This document shows, piece by piece, positions 54,001-63,313 of a stretch of 64,000 nt of DNA. Under the pieces are notes generated by a model. It was not told where the DNA came from. It did no database searches and was given only the letters and a program-made list of their open reading frames with translations. The DNA lies in the NCBI RefSeq assembly GCF_000182925.2, contig NC_026502.1, positions 2,232,001 to 2,296,000 on the forward strand, given 5' to 3'. Source of the stretch: Neurospora crassa OR74A (Eukaryota; Ascomycota; Sordariomycetes; Sordariales; Sordariaceae). Position numbers and translations under genes: made by a program. The first letter of the stretch is position 1; each line of letters opens with the position of its first letter.

Positions 54001-57000
54001 GAAGATTGCTCATATATCATACCCGCAGATGAGTCCGTTGCTGGACTTGAAGCAGCCATACAAGCCTGCATCATTGTTCCAAGCGATAGGGATGATCATT
54101 TTCGTTTCGTCCACGATCGCTACATCCAGGCGGCTGCGGCATTACAAGAATGCAATGCTCGAAAAATGCACTTTGCCATCGCCCAAACACTCCTCAAATA
54201 CCACGCCAACGATCGTACTTACAGGGACAATGCGGCCTCCCACATTTGCGAGTGCGTCGATATCATCTGCCAGCAAGTGTCTCGTCGGCGTTCGTATCGA
54301 GCATTGCTCTCCCGGTGTGCACAAGAAGCATCCGTGAGTGGCGCAAGACCTACTGCAGCAAAATTCTACGGCAACGCTGTAGCGCTACTTCAACCTGACC
54401 CTTGGAACGACGATGCGGGCGATTCCTCGTATGAAGAGACTCTCCAACTCTATATCCAAGCAGCCGAATGCTACCTTTACATGGGCCTCCACGCCGCCGC
54501 CAACGATCTACTCCAGACAATTCTCGCCAAGGCAAGGACGGCTGTTGACAAGGCCCCGGCCTGGGTACTGCAGTCACGAATTTTTGCTCAGCGCGGAAAC
54601 TCCGAACAGGCATTGGACTCACTCCGGTTGTGTTTGAAAGCTTTGGGTGTAGGGTTCGATGACAACCCATCCTTTGAGAAGTGCGACGCCCAATTCGAGC
54701 GCCTGTCCGTACGAATACAGACAATGGATCGCAGCGAGCTGGTCAACCCGCCCAAGACGGAAGATCTCACTCTTGCATCCCTTGGTGCCGTGCTCACCGA
54801 GACCGTTAGTGCTGGATGGTGGAGCAACTGTCTGTACTTTTACCAACTTGCGCTCTCTATGATGGAGTTACACTTGGAGAAAGGTTCATTCCCCCAATCT
54901 GGCATGGCATTTCTATTCTTGGGCACCATCGCCCTCTCGAGGTTCAACATGGTTCAATTCACTGTCGACTTGGCCGGCATTTTCCTGGAGCTGCTGGAGA
55001 AGTACCGCGATCCATATTCGATGGCCAGGGGCTACATGATCTATGCCAACTTTGTCGGTCATGTACAGTTTCCGCTCGGCGCTATTGCCAACCAGCTTGA
55101 GGCATCGGTCGAGTTCGCCGCTGCTATGGGAGACCGCATCTCTGCCATTCTTAGCTTTGGTCTAGCTGCACAGCTGAAATTTTTTGCCAGCGAAAATATC
55201 TCCGATCTCGAGGCCTTCTGCCAGTATGGCTGTGAGGAGGTACCGAATTGGCATCTGGACACTCGTGGCGGCGTAATTCTTATTGCCATTCGACAGGTGT
55301 GCCGTGCCTTGCAAGGGAAAACGCAAGTGACAGATCCTTATGAGGTCATGAGTGACGAACAACACAAAGCCTCAACTTACAAGTCTTGGCTCACAGCCAA
55401 GGCCAGTGGAGACAGGACGCTTATGTTCTACGAGTCAATCGAGATTATCCCGCTCTTCCTGTATGGGCACTATGAGCGGGCCATTGAGATCGGGGAGGTT
55501 TGTTGCAAGAACAGCAAGATGATTTGGTCGGCCAGGAACACAAAGCTCGCACAGTGGTTTTACGCTTTGTCTTTGGCGGCTGTGATCCTCCGCGAACAGC
55601 AAGACCCTCGGCGCATGGCTGAAGATGAGGAGAAGTTTCAGAGCCGCGTGGAGGAGACGATTGAGAAGATTGATGAACTGAACAAGGGGCTGAAGGACTG
55701 GCAGGCAGTTAATAATGTTAACTACCTGGCTTGGTCAAAGTTACTGGATGCCCAAATAGCAGAGATCCGTGGTCAATATGGGGATGCCATTCAGCAATAT
55801 GAAGAGGCGTTGGATCATGCTGCAGAATACAATTTCCTCTTCGAGGAGGCCTTGGGAAATTACCTGATGGCTAGCGTCTTCATTCGTCACAAGGGCAGGC
55901 GCTCTGCCCGGTCTACCCTTCGCGACTCTATTGCTCTCTACCGCCAGCTTGGTGCCACAGGAATCGCCGACCTCATCGAGACCGGTCATAGTATTTTGCT
56001 CCATGGCCCTATGCGCAACCCTCGCACGGCTGATGCTGGCGTTCAGACCGATTTTACTGGCGACGCTGCGTCTGTTCAATATCGGACCGTGGAAGAAGAA
56101 GGATTGGAGGACGGAGAGGAGACGGCGCAGGCTGCGGTGGCAGCGCTGAAAGGGGAACGCATGACAGCGTGGAGGGGCTCAATGCAGCCGGAGGCTGGGG
56201 TTGGCTTGCCAGCACTTGATATGATCGATCTGCACGCGATTTTGGTCTCATCTCAGGTCATCTCCTCGGTGTTGAGGGTTGATGAGCTTCTCAAGACCAT
56301 GTGCGACGTAATCTTGCAGACGTGCAGCGGGTCCGCTACCCTGGCAGCTCTCGTGGTGTATGAGGATGAGAAGCAGAAGGACAATTCGCCCCTGTGTGTT
56401 GCTGCGAGTGGTGACCCCGATAAAGGAGCTGAGGCGCACATTCCCGGCATTCCCCTCAGCGGAACCGACCTCGTCGCCGAGAATGTCATCCTGTACTGCT
56501 CCCGCTTCCGTGAGGTGGTTTTTCTTCGGGACCTTGTAAGCGATGAGCGGTTCGGCAACGTTAGCGAAAGTTGGCTTCGGAGGAACCCAAACAGCAAAGC
56601 GGTCATTGCCATCCCGATCTTGCATGGTTCTGAAAACCCGCTACTTGGCGTCTTGTACCTCGAAGGCGTTCCCGGATCATTCACAGACCGAAACGTCACT
56701 GTTCTGCAGCTTCTCGTCAACCAGATCGGAATCAGTTACTCGAACGCTCTGGCCATGAAAGCTGTTGAAAAGGTTTCGGCTGAGAACGTCTCCATGGTGG
56801 CGCTCCAGAAGCGTGCTTTGGCTAAAGCGGTTGAAGCAGAAACCAAAGCCAGAAATGCCGAAGCTGAAGCCATCCGGAACGTGAAGCTTGCGGAAGAAGC
56901 CGCGAAGGCGAAGTCAATCTTCCTCGCTAATGTCTCTCACGAGCTGCGCACGCCCCTAAATGGAGTGATTGGAAACTCGGAGCTGCTCAGGGATAGCAAC

Positions 57001-58317
57001 TTGAATAAGGAGCAACTGGAAATGGCTGACTCGATACGTGTGTCGGCAGATCTGCTACTTACAGTCATCAACGACATCCTGGACTTTTCAAGGATGGAGG
57101 CAGACAAGATGAAGCTCTACATCATCGCATTCAACCCGGAGGAGATGGTTCGCGAAGTCGTCCGCGCAGCATCGTACAGCAACAAGGAAAAGACATCCAA
57201 GAAGAACGTCAAGATCGTTCACGACATCAATCTTCCTCCCATGTTGATTTACGGCGATCCCATTCGTCTTCACCAGGTCCTGGGCAATCTCATTGGCAAC
57301 AGCCTGAAGTTCACAGAGCATGGCTCCATCACCATTGGGGCCAAGGTCGACTCCGAAACCACAGAGAAGGCGACGTTGACATTTTGGGTCAAGGATACCG
57401 GCATCGGCATTTCACCACAGCAACTGGACAAGCTCTTCCTTCCCTTTAGCCAAGCCGACGAGAGCACAGCGCGGAAATATGGCGGCAGTGGTCTCGGTCT
57501 TAGTATCTGCAAGTCACTGATCGAATCGACCATGAAGGGCAAGATCCGCTTGGACAGTGAGGAGAACGTGGGGACAACCGTCTGGTTCACTGTCACGTTT
57601 GATAAGGCCAAGCCGGAGGTGATGGCAGGTGATACCCAGAGCACATCGCCCGTTCAGATGGAGCCTCCACGGGACCGCCAACCGCGGCCACTTCCGGGCG
57701 CTGTGGAAAACGGCGATATCAGCAGTGATCAGGTGCCGCGGCCCTACATCGACCTTACCCATATCCCACGCAACCAGCTTCGAATATGCATTGCCGAAGA
57801 CAATTCCATCAATGCTAAGATTGCCATGCAGTATATGCACAAGCTGGGTTATCCGAATGTTGATACCTATGACAACGGCCTGAAAGCAGTTGAGGGTCTG
57901 CGGGAGAAGGCGCGGCAGGGAAACCCGTATCACATCATACTAATGGATGTACAAATGCCAGTGCTGGATGGTTATGAGGCGACGAAGATGTTGCGAAACG
58001 ATCCGATAGATTCTGTCCGCAATGTTCTCGTAATAGCCATGACAGCCTCGGCCATTCAGGGCGATCGAGAGAAGTGTCTCGCTGCGGGTATGAACGATTA
58101 TCTTGCCAAGCCGGTTCGAGGGGAGCTGCTGAAGAGAAAGCTGGATACTTATCTGGGAGCGAGCGCGAGCATGAGTTTCAGCACTCAGGTTGGTCAGCCC
58201 AAAGTCACCACTAACGCCACTAACACCACTGCCACCACTGCCACAACCTCTACCATCTCTTCGACCCCTATCACAACCCCAACAACTCCCATGACTCCCA
58301 TAACCCCAGATCAATGA
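51046..58317 (+). CDS. Giant hybrid histidine kinase with pseudokinase, AAA-type ATPase, GAF, HisKA, HATPase and receiver domains (group X-like)
   Basis: One uninterrupted frame of 2423 residues from an ATG in ideal context (GCGACCATGG). An earlier in-frame TTG at 51013 is not a credible start. An N-terminal Ser/Thr-kinase-like domain (about 130-410) carries IVHGEIRPDAF (255-259) in place of HRDLKP and LGS in place of DFG, so it is probably inactive. Then come an AAA-type ATPase with Walker A GTGGLGKS (Lys615) and Walker B-like CLDDLH, a long TPR-like helical region, and GAF (about 1730-1905). HisKA has NVSHELRTPL (His1965), HATPase has GNLIGNSLKFT, DTGIGI and GGSGLGL, and the receiver has LMDVQMP (Asp2301). 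This order is that of fungal group X kinases, which include yeast-like Chk1 and fission yeast Mak2/Mak3 relatives that sense peroxide. It is soluble, with no membrane segments. The Thr-rich tail may be replaced by splicing (see 58189-58922). Confidence 0.94.
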   Translation: MESVAIPPQDDQQQLDPPARIFERLRQIAGFAWDETKPPYHSTYDNWHVFGTRFVSPFSTTGTPAPASPAPYPNTSPSSLAKLAPGHRAAPQDRPNVSASHSDAGSDRSTISLPTVAHHATDAPVVEELVVARISYHVLREERAYHITKSLVSTVDPNAEHISRPIDLIRLNPLPGDRGTIVVAIYAYSGENYLFKVLDMGPAFFYAKKHNDRWEAHREEHPVLEEPISLQHFLDFAIGAAQCLEMLHHSQSIVHGEIRPDAFHYNLELNRIKITSLGSGLRSFEHGLTSTGWSTLSKEVGARHKLQYISPEQTGRMPAEPDTRTDIYSLGVLFWSLLTQQPVFQGDTPLDIVQGVLGRRIPNVSQIRMDVPDAIGRIIQKCISKNVSDRYFSASGLRHDLVKVQELLGSGDSQSLRDFQVGSRDVSSSFRLPTIMIGRDRERSELVKVIERVSKSHGMNHKGGVNWGSDGSVLSNDVVDNAEVSSEGASSADGLNRQSGSWALALTPDPRNRVSLPPSALGTSSVTTSGETTSSGTSTGTSTISGGNRQSRQWDKPAFETSSLNENVSSDASRGSGLLSEPTSTISRQLGSKFRKQRQGNCEVVIIEGTGGLGKSYLVQSILADARRRGYCATAKFETARRTAFGPLLQLLSSLFRQVWGERNTETPFHQALKHHVRPVWPTLHKVLGLPEFLLGPPDNTPQRSNSTSSQSGQPALKRRGSSPELGGNNMYRHSSKVSSATQTSQEFLRAGASTQTSRLTNTFLDVLRMFTHYKFICFCLDDLHFADDESQELISQIIGARMKMVIIITYRPEEIGPEKVLQILSPPKSEELPRGAGAPIMTKIKLTPLSEDDIIHFVSSTLCLPKEDVTPLALVIQSKTAGNPFYMREMLNAGYRKKCIWYDYMAGEWKYDLDKLFDQFQGEQNYDVLDTAFITRRLSELPPASRSILAWAALLGQTFSFDLICRLMTGEFHFEEDKDKRQQEEDCSYIIPADESVAGLEAAIQACIIVPSDRDDHFRFVHDRYIQAAAALQECNARKMHFAIAQTLLKYHANDRTYRDNAASHICECVDIICQQVSRRRSYRALLSRCAQEASVSGARPTAAKFYGNAVALLQPDPWNDDAGDSSYEETLQLYIQAAECYLYMGLHAAANDLLQTILAKARTAVDKAPAWVLQSRIFAQRGNSEQALDSLRLCLKALGVGFDDNPSFEKCDAQFERLSVRIQTMDRSELVNPPKTEDLTLASLGAVLTETVSAGWWSNCLYFYQLALSMMELHLEKGSFPQSGMAFLFLGTIALSRFNMVQFTVDLAGIFLELLEKYRDPYSMARGYMIYANFVGHVQFPLGAIANQLEASVEFAAAMGDRISAILSFGLAAQLKFFASENISDLEAFCQYGCEEVPNWHLDTRGGVILIAIRQVCRALQGKTQVTDPYEVMSDEQHKASTYKSWLTAKASGDRTLMFYESIEIIPLFLYGHYERAIEIGEVCCKNSKMIWSARNTKLAQWFYALSLAAVILREQQDPRRMAEDEEKFQSRVEETIEKIDELNKGLKDWQAVNNVNYLAWSKLLDAQIAEIRGQYGDAIQQYEEALDHAAEYNFLFEEALGNYLMASVFIRHKGRRSARSTLRDSIALYRQLGATGIADLIETGHSILLHGPMRNPRTADAGVQTDFTGDAASVQYRTVEEEGLEDGEETAQAAVAALKGERMTAWRGSMQPEAGVGLPALDMIDLHAILVSSQVISSVLRVDELLKTMCDVILQTCSGSATLAALVVYEDEKQKDNSPLCVAASGDPDKGAEAHIPGIPLSGTDLVAENVILYCSRFREVVFLRDLVSDERFGNVSESWLRRNPNSKAVIAIPILHGSENPLLGVLYLEGVPGSFTDRNVTVLQLLVNQIGISYSNALAMKAVEKVSAENVSMVALQKRALAKAVEAETKARNAEAEAIRNVKLAEEAAKAKSIFLANVSHELRTPLNGVIGNSELLRDSNLNKEQLEMADSIRVSADLLLTVINDILDFSRMEADKMKLYIIAFNPEEMVREVVRAASYSNKEKTSKKNVKIVHDINLPPMLIYGDPIRLHQVLGNLIGNSLKFTEHGSITIGAKVDSETTEKATLTFWVKDTGIGISPQQLDKLFLPFSQADESTARKYGGSGLGLSICKSLIESTMKGKIRLDSEENVGTTVWFTVTFDKAKPEVMAGDTQSTSPVQMEPPRDRQPRPLPGAVENGDISSDQVPRPYIDLTHIPRNQLRICIAEDNSINAKIAMQYMHKLGYPNVDTYDNGLKAVEGLREKARQGNPYHIILMDVQMPVLDGYEATKMLRNDPIDSVRNVLVIAMTASAIQGDREKCLAAGMNDYLAKPVRGELLKRKLDTYLGASASMSFSTQVGQPKVTTNATNTTATTATTSTISSTPITTPTTPMTPITPDQ

Positions 58318-58922
58318 ACCCAACTATTTCTTGACAATCGAAAATTGTGGTATTCGAGTGCTTAGAATCTGACGCCTCAGCTTGTAAACAGCGTTTTCTC
58401 GAACGGCGCTTCGCCCAAAGGCCTGGAAGCCCCCAACCCATCAACCCCGGCAGCAGCAGTACCAAAAAAGACGTTGACACTCCACTTTCCTCGCCCGTGC
58501 CACCTCCTTTGGCTGATAACACCGCTGCTTCTGCTTCCACTGTCAAAATCGGAGTGGGATCCGCTGCGGCTTCTCTTCGAGAGGTGGCGGCCAGCAACGT
58601 GAGCGGCGGTGAATCGAGACCGTCTTCACCCAAACTCCTCTCTCCCAGCGGCAAGAACAGCAAACAAAGCCACAGAAGAGGCAGATCATACGATATCCGC
58701 CTCCTTCGCCCCTCGGAGTCCGCAACAAGCTTCAGTAACGTCACAAATACCAGCGGCGGAAGCAGCAGCAACAGCAACAGCAGCAGCAAGAAGTTGGACA
58801 GGCGTTTGTCCTCTCCATCTTTGTCCTCCAGTGAGCGGCGAGGATCGGTGCCGGACCTGACAGCTGGTGGCGGCGGTGGTGATAAGCGGCAGCCTAAGAA
58901 GCTGGTGGAGGCTCGGGAGTGA
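58189..58922 (+). other. Possible alternative 3' intron and C-terminal tail exon of the second kinase
   Basis: A 191-codon frame (58347-58922) lies just downstream of the kinase stop. It is Ser/Pro-rich with coding-like composition (RRGRSYDIRLLRPSE, KKLDRRLSSPSLSSSERRG). A phase-0 intron 58189-58391 (donor GTTGGT, branch-like CTGAC at about 58370, acceptor AACAG) would join residue Gln2381 directly to this frame at RFLERRFAQRPGS. That would replace the Thr-rich tail with about 176 residues of disordered sequence. The donor is weak, so this may be an alternative or a minor form. A separate small gene starting at 58347 is less likely. Confidence 0.45.
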
Positions 58923-59864
58923 TTTCGTTTCCCCCCTTTTTCTTTACTTTATCTCATGCATTTGGTTGGTGGCGAAAACATTAGTTACGGTACTAGAGAT
59001 GTCGGACTTGGAACTTGCAGGTTTTGCCAGTTACAAGTTGAGGGTCCTACGCGCGGGTGGGAGATGTCAGGGAAGGTGGAAGTGGAATCAGCATGCATTT
59101 TGGCTGCCATAGAGAGTTTGTTGTTCGGACAAGGAGGGTTCAGGTGGTCCACTATCCAAGGACGAAAACCATATACCATATAGAGAAAGATGTTCAGAGA
59201 TAGAGCGGCAGAGAGAAATTAGGGAGGCGGGGTAGTTGGACATTGTTAAGAGGACATGTATAGGAAGCGAATCGCGGAATGCGAGACGGATGGAGGTGTA
59301 CGTATGGGTTTTACATACCGGTCACCGCCGTTCTCATATGTGTTCGGTGTGGTATGTGATGTGCTTTTTTGTTCTCCATACTTTTGGAAGGACAAGGGAA
59401 TAGGGAACGCGGGTTCACATGAGCGGCGCAGCGAAAAGCATATGGAACTAGTTAGTGCATGAAATGGGTCTTTTTCTCAAATTTTATGGGCGCACGGTCG
59501 GAATATAAAGGTTGGGGGTTATCTGATTATGCTGTGGCTGGTGCTTCCCTCGCGTACTTTCATTCTTTTTTTGATCCCGTTTCGAGTTTTGTCATGATGC
59601 CCCCATCTGTATGTCTATAGCTCGAAATGTACAAGATGATAGATGCAATAACAGCTCCCATATTCATGTCTCGGTTAGGATACAGGTTTAAAATTTATCA
59701 TCTTGCCCAGTAGTGAACCCTTGACCTTTGACCAAAGATGGCACATAAAAAAAACACAACTCAGGTGGTATATCATTATTACAGCAATCACGCTCGCTTA
59801 TCTTGCTCATAGTTCCATCCCACTCCCCTCCTCCACTCATTCTAGAAAGCAAGTGTATCAGAGA
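58923..59864. other. Convergent intergenic region, kinase and VPS29 3' flanks
   Basis: About 0.9 kb expected to hold both 3' untranslated regions. No gene is recognised. Confidence 0.65.
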
Positions 59865-60664
59865 TCATGATGACGACACCGAAGCCGCGCCAGAAGCGGC
59901 CGCACCAGCACCAGCAGCAGCGCCGCCCGCTCCCGTCGGCTCCACCGGTTTCGTGTACGTTACCTTCTCAACCGCCACGTTTTCCACCCCTTTCTCATCC
60001 TTCCTCAACTGATAGACATAAAGCGTCAACGAAATACCCTGGACATCCATCAGACAAAAGCTCGGCACCACCTCCTCATCTTCATCGAACCCCTTATCCT
60101 GCTCTTTTTGTCCTTCGCCATTGCTGCCGAGGTTAACAGCCCACGAAGCAGCAGTAGTCGTAAACGCCCCCGTCGCCGACCCGGGGTTCACGAAAAACTT
60201 GTCCATGTACTCGAAGCACTCGAACTTGTGCGTGCCGCCCCAGCAGAGCACATCCACGTCCAGACGGTTGGCTTCGGCTAGGAGGAGGTCCGGTTCGTTG
60301 GATACCAAGGTGAAACCTTCGAGGAAGCCGATGCGAAGGTTGCCATGCGTGACAACGCTGGTGAGGGGAAGGGAAGTTGCTTCGACGTCCATGCGGCCGC
60401 GAACGATTTTCAGGTCGGGGGCGATGGTGCGCAGGTATTCGTAAGTTGACCGGTCAGTTAGGTTGCCGAGGCAGAGGGTTTGGGAGATCTTGCCGGGGGC
60501 GAGGAGTTTCTTGAACTATTTTGGGGCGAGAGGTGTTAGAGAGGTTGAAGGGAGAGAGAGAGAGAGGAGGGGGGAGAGGATGTGAGAAAGCGCACTTTGG
60601 CGGGAATGTCCAGGGCCCGGTCTGGGATGTGGAGGTCACCGATCACGAGAATTAGGAAGGCCAT
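59865..60664 (-). CDS. vps29: Retromer subunit VPS29
   Basis: VPS29 is the metallophosphoesterase-fold subunit of the retromer Vps26-Vps29-Vps35 trimer, which returns sorting receptors from endosomes to the Golgi. Exons 60596-60664 and 59865-60515 are joined by an 80-bp phase-0 intron (GTGCGC..AATAG), giving 239 residues. The start MAFLILVIGDLHIPDRA carries the GDLHIP motif; CLGNLTDR and WGGTHKFECFEYMDKFFVNPGSATGA follow, all hallmark VPS29 blocks. The usual His-Gly-His metal motif after the RIG segment is here LEGF, so two metal-ligand histidines seem absent. The protein is longer than usual (about 180-200) because of an acidic insert (EGQKEQDKGFDEDEE) and an Ala/Gly/Ser-rich C-terminal tail. 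It is divergent from the aminotransferase gene. Confidence 0.95.
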
Positions 60665-61836
60665 TTTGGCGGTTTGTGCGGACGCGCTTGAGACTAGAAG
60701 GTGGCTGAGAAAGTTGATGTATGTAAGAAGGAGGCGCCGTGAAGATGCCGACGTGTGCTGGAAGCCGTCGAGGTTCCAGTACAAGGGACTGGCGTTGTCG
60801 GTCAGACAACTTGTGGACTGATTCGTATTATGGTATTATTTGGCGTTGTCTATTTGGCGACAAAAAAAAAACCAACCAATTGGCCGGAAGATGGATAATG
60901 GACAGGAATGATGAGGCGTCTGCTCGTCGATGTTATTGTTGACGTCTCGAGCTCGGAGCTTGCGTCGGTGGGCTGCAGTGCGATTTGGTGACAAGAAGTG
61001 CCCTGACAGACGGGAACCAAAGTGACGGAGGGGAGCTGGTGTGTGGAGACGCGCGCGGACCTTGTCGGGCAAGCTGATAGAGTGGGGGAGGCTTAAGTTA
61101 AGTTGACACAACGCCCCTATGTACACTATGTACCTTATCCCCGCATTTTGAGCCTCGCGTCCCCAACCTCAGCTGAGGGGAGAATCCGACCCCCGGCCCT
61201 TCCGCGACGCTGACTGTTCTACAACTTCTTGTGACATGTCTCGTCCGACTTGGTGTGCAGGGCCCCCGAGCCTGTCAGCAGTTCCGATCCCGGCGGAGTC
61301 AAGAGCATCGAGGCACAAGTACCGAATCGGTTGACGGCACCCGCCGCGCCGCCGCCAGCATGGCCAGCGCACCCATTCAGGGGACGCCAGAATTGCCCCC
61401 CGGAATGCCATTCTCATCTGGAACGCGGACTTGGCTCGGAATCTCATGTCTGTAGTCGCCATAAAAGTATTTTAGTCTATTTAGCTGGCGGTAGATTCAT
61501 AATTCCGCTTCGGCACACGTTTTGCGGTCCATTCCTTCCTTCACTTTTTCTTTCCCCCTTGATTGCGTTCAGAAGTTGTGTCTCTGACTCTGACCGACTT
61601 CCTCTTGGGCTTGACTTGTAACTGAAGACTGAGCTCGGTAACAGCCACTACAAGTCTACGACCTACTAGCATCAACCTACACTTGGAACAGCCGCATTAG
61701 GTACCTAAGTAGTTCGGGGAACCAGGTGGAGGAGTCCTGCATAACGCTCCCAGCGCCTTCCAAACTGGCACACTCAACGTCTCTTGTACGCTCGGCGCTT
61801 CGGCGGTCATCGGTACTCACGGGAATAACATCATCG
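60665..61836. promoter_or_regulatory. Divergent promoter region, VPS29 and aminotransferase
   Basis: 1.17 kb between two divergent starts. No gene frame of note. From about 61620 to 61836 there is no ATG on the plus strand, which makes 61837 the first start codon for a transcript beginning in that interval. Confidence 0.5.
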
Positions 61837-63313
61837 ATGCCCCGCTCCAGCGGCCCGGTCGACTCCCCCGCTCGGCTGTCCCTGATCTCCCGTCACCTCG
61901 CCCCCGATTACCCACTCAACACTCCTTATACCGTCGAGAGACACCCGGACAACATCGACACCTCTCTCTTGCCCAAAACACAAACCCGCGCCCTCACCAC
62001 CGACACCACTCCAGCCAACATGTCTACCCAGCCTGAGCATGCGACCCTCCTTATTCCCGGCCCCATCGAGTTCGACGATGCTGTCCTCAACTCCATGAGC
62101 CACTACAGGTGAGATCCGAACGGCGCAAACCAATCAACCCCACCTGTAATTGGCTGACCATATTTGCAACAGCGAGAGCCATGTCGGGCCTGGCTTTGTT
62201 GCTGTCTTCGGCGAGACCCTGTCGATGCTGCGCAAGTTGTTCCAGACCACGGACCCCTCCGCTCAGCCTTTCGTCCTGTCCGGCTCCGGTACCCTGGGTT
62301 GGGATCTCGTTGCCGCCAACCTGATCGAGCCTGGTGAGGATGCGCTCGTCCTCAGCACCGGTTACTTTGGCGATGGCTTCGCCGACTGCCTGAAGGTCTA
62401 CGGCGCCAACGTCACCCAGATCTCTGCCGAGCCCGGCAGCCGCCCTCAGCTCCCTGAGATTGAGAAGGCTCTTTCGGAGAAGAAGTACAAGCTCCTCACC
62501 GTCACTCACGTCGATACCTCTACTGGTGTCCTCAGCGAGCTCAAGAACCTTTCCGAGCTTGTCCACAGGGTTTCCCCCGACACCCTCGTCATTGTCGATG
62601 GTGTCTGCTCCGTCGCCTGTGAGGAGATTGACTTTGATGCCTGGAAGCTCGACGGTGTTGTCACTGCCTCCCAGAAAGCCATCGGCTGCCCTGCCGGTCT
62701 CTCTATCTCCATGTTCAGCGGTCGCGCCATCCAGGCCTTCCAGAACCGCCAGACTCCACCGACCTCTTACTTTGCTTCAATGAAGAACTGGCTGCCCAGT
62801 GAGTACCACTTCACGTTACAATCTACCCTTTTGATACCACTTGCTAACGTATGATGCGCGCGAACTACAGTCATGCAGAACTACGAGGCCAAGAAGCCCT
62901 CCTACTTCGCCACTCCTTCTCCCCAGCTCGTTCGCGCCCTCCATACCGCCCTTGGCCAGATCGTCGCCCAGGGTGTCAAGGAAAGGTTCGCGGCCCACAA
63001 GGCGGCTTCGGACAAGATCAAGGCGGCCGTTGCTGCTCTCGGCCTCAAGCAGGTCGCCGCCAACCCTGATGACCAGGCCCACGGCATGACCGCCATCTAC
63101 CTTCCCGAGAACGTCAAGGGCGCTGAGCTCCTCCCCAAGCTCGCTTCGAGGGGCGTCGTGTTCGCCGGTGGCATTCACAAGGCCATTGCGGCCAAGTACA
63201 TCCGTTTTGGCCACATGGGCGTCAGTGTGTTGGATCCTAGCAGAGGCCATGTCGAGAAGGCCATCAAGGCTCTCGAGGAGGGTCTGTCCGAGTGCGGTTA
63301 TCAAAAGGCTTAG
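61837..63313 (+). CDS. agx1: Alanine:glyoxylate aminotransferase (AGX1/AGXT type)
   Basis: PLP enzyme that makes glycine and pyruvate from glyoxylate and alanine. Exons 61837-62108, 62173-62798 and 62871-63313 are joined by introns of 64 and 72 bp (GTGAGA..AACAG and GTGAGT..TACAG, the latter with a GCTAAC branch site), giving 446 residues. A second in-frame ATG at 62020 (MSTQPEHATLLIPGPIEFDD) would give a 385-residue core enzyme of the usual length. The family blocks SHVGPGFVAVFGE, SGSGTLGWD, VDGVCSVACEEIDFDAW and the PLP-lysine segment TASQKAIGCPAG (Lys259, or 198 in the short form) are present. The N-terminal 61 residues are Arg/Ser/Thr-rich and end QTRALTTDTTPAN, which resembles a mitochondrial presequence with an R-3 cleavage site. 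No C-terminal peroxisomal signal is seen (ends GYQKA). Confidence 0.94.

Noticed and set aside
58347-58922. Stand-alone 191-residue gene after the second kinase
   Set aside because: Its ATG lies only about 30 bases after the kinase stop on the same strand, with no room for a promoter; a spliced kinase tail explains the coding look better.
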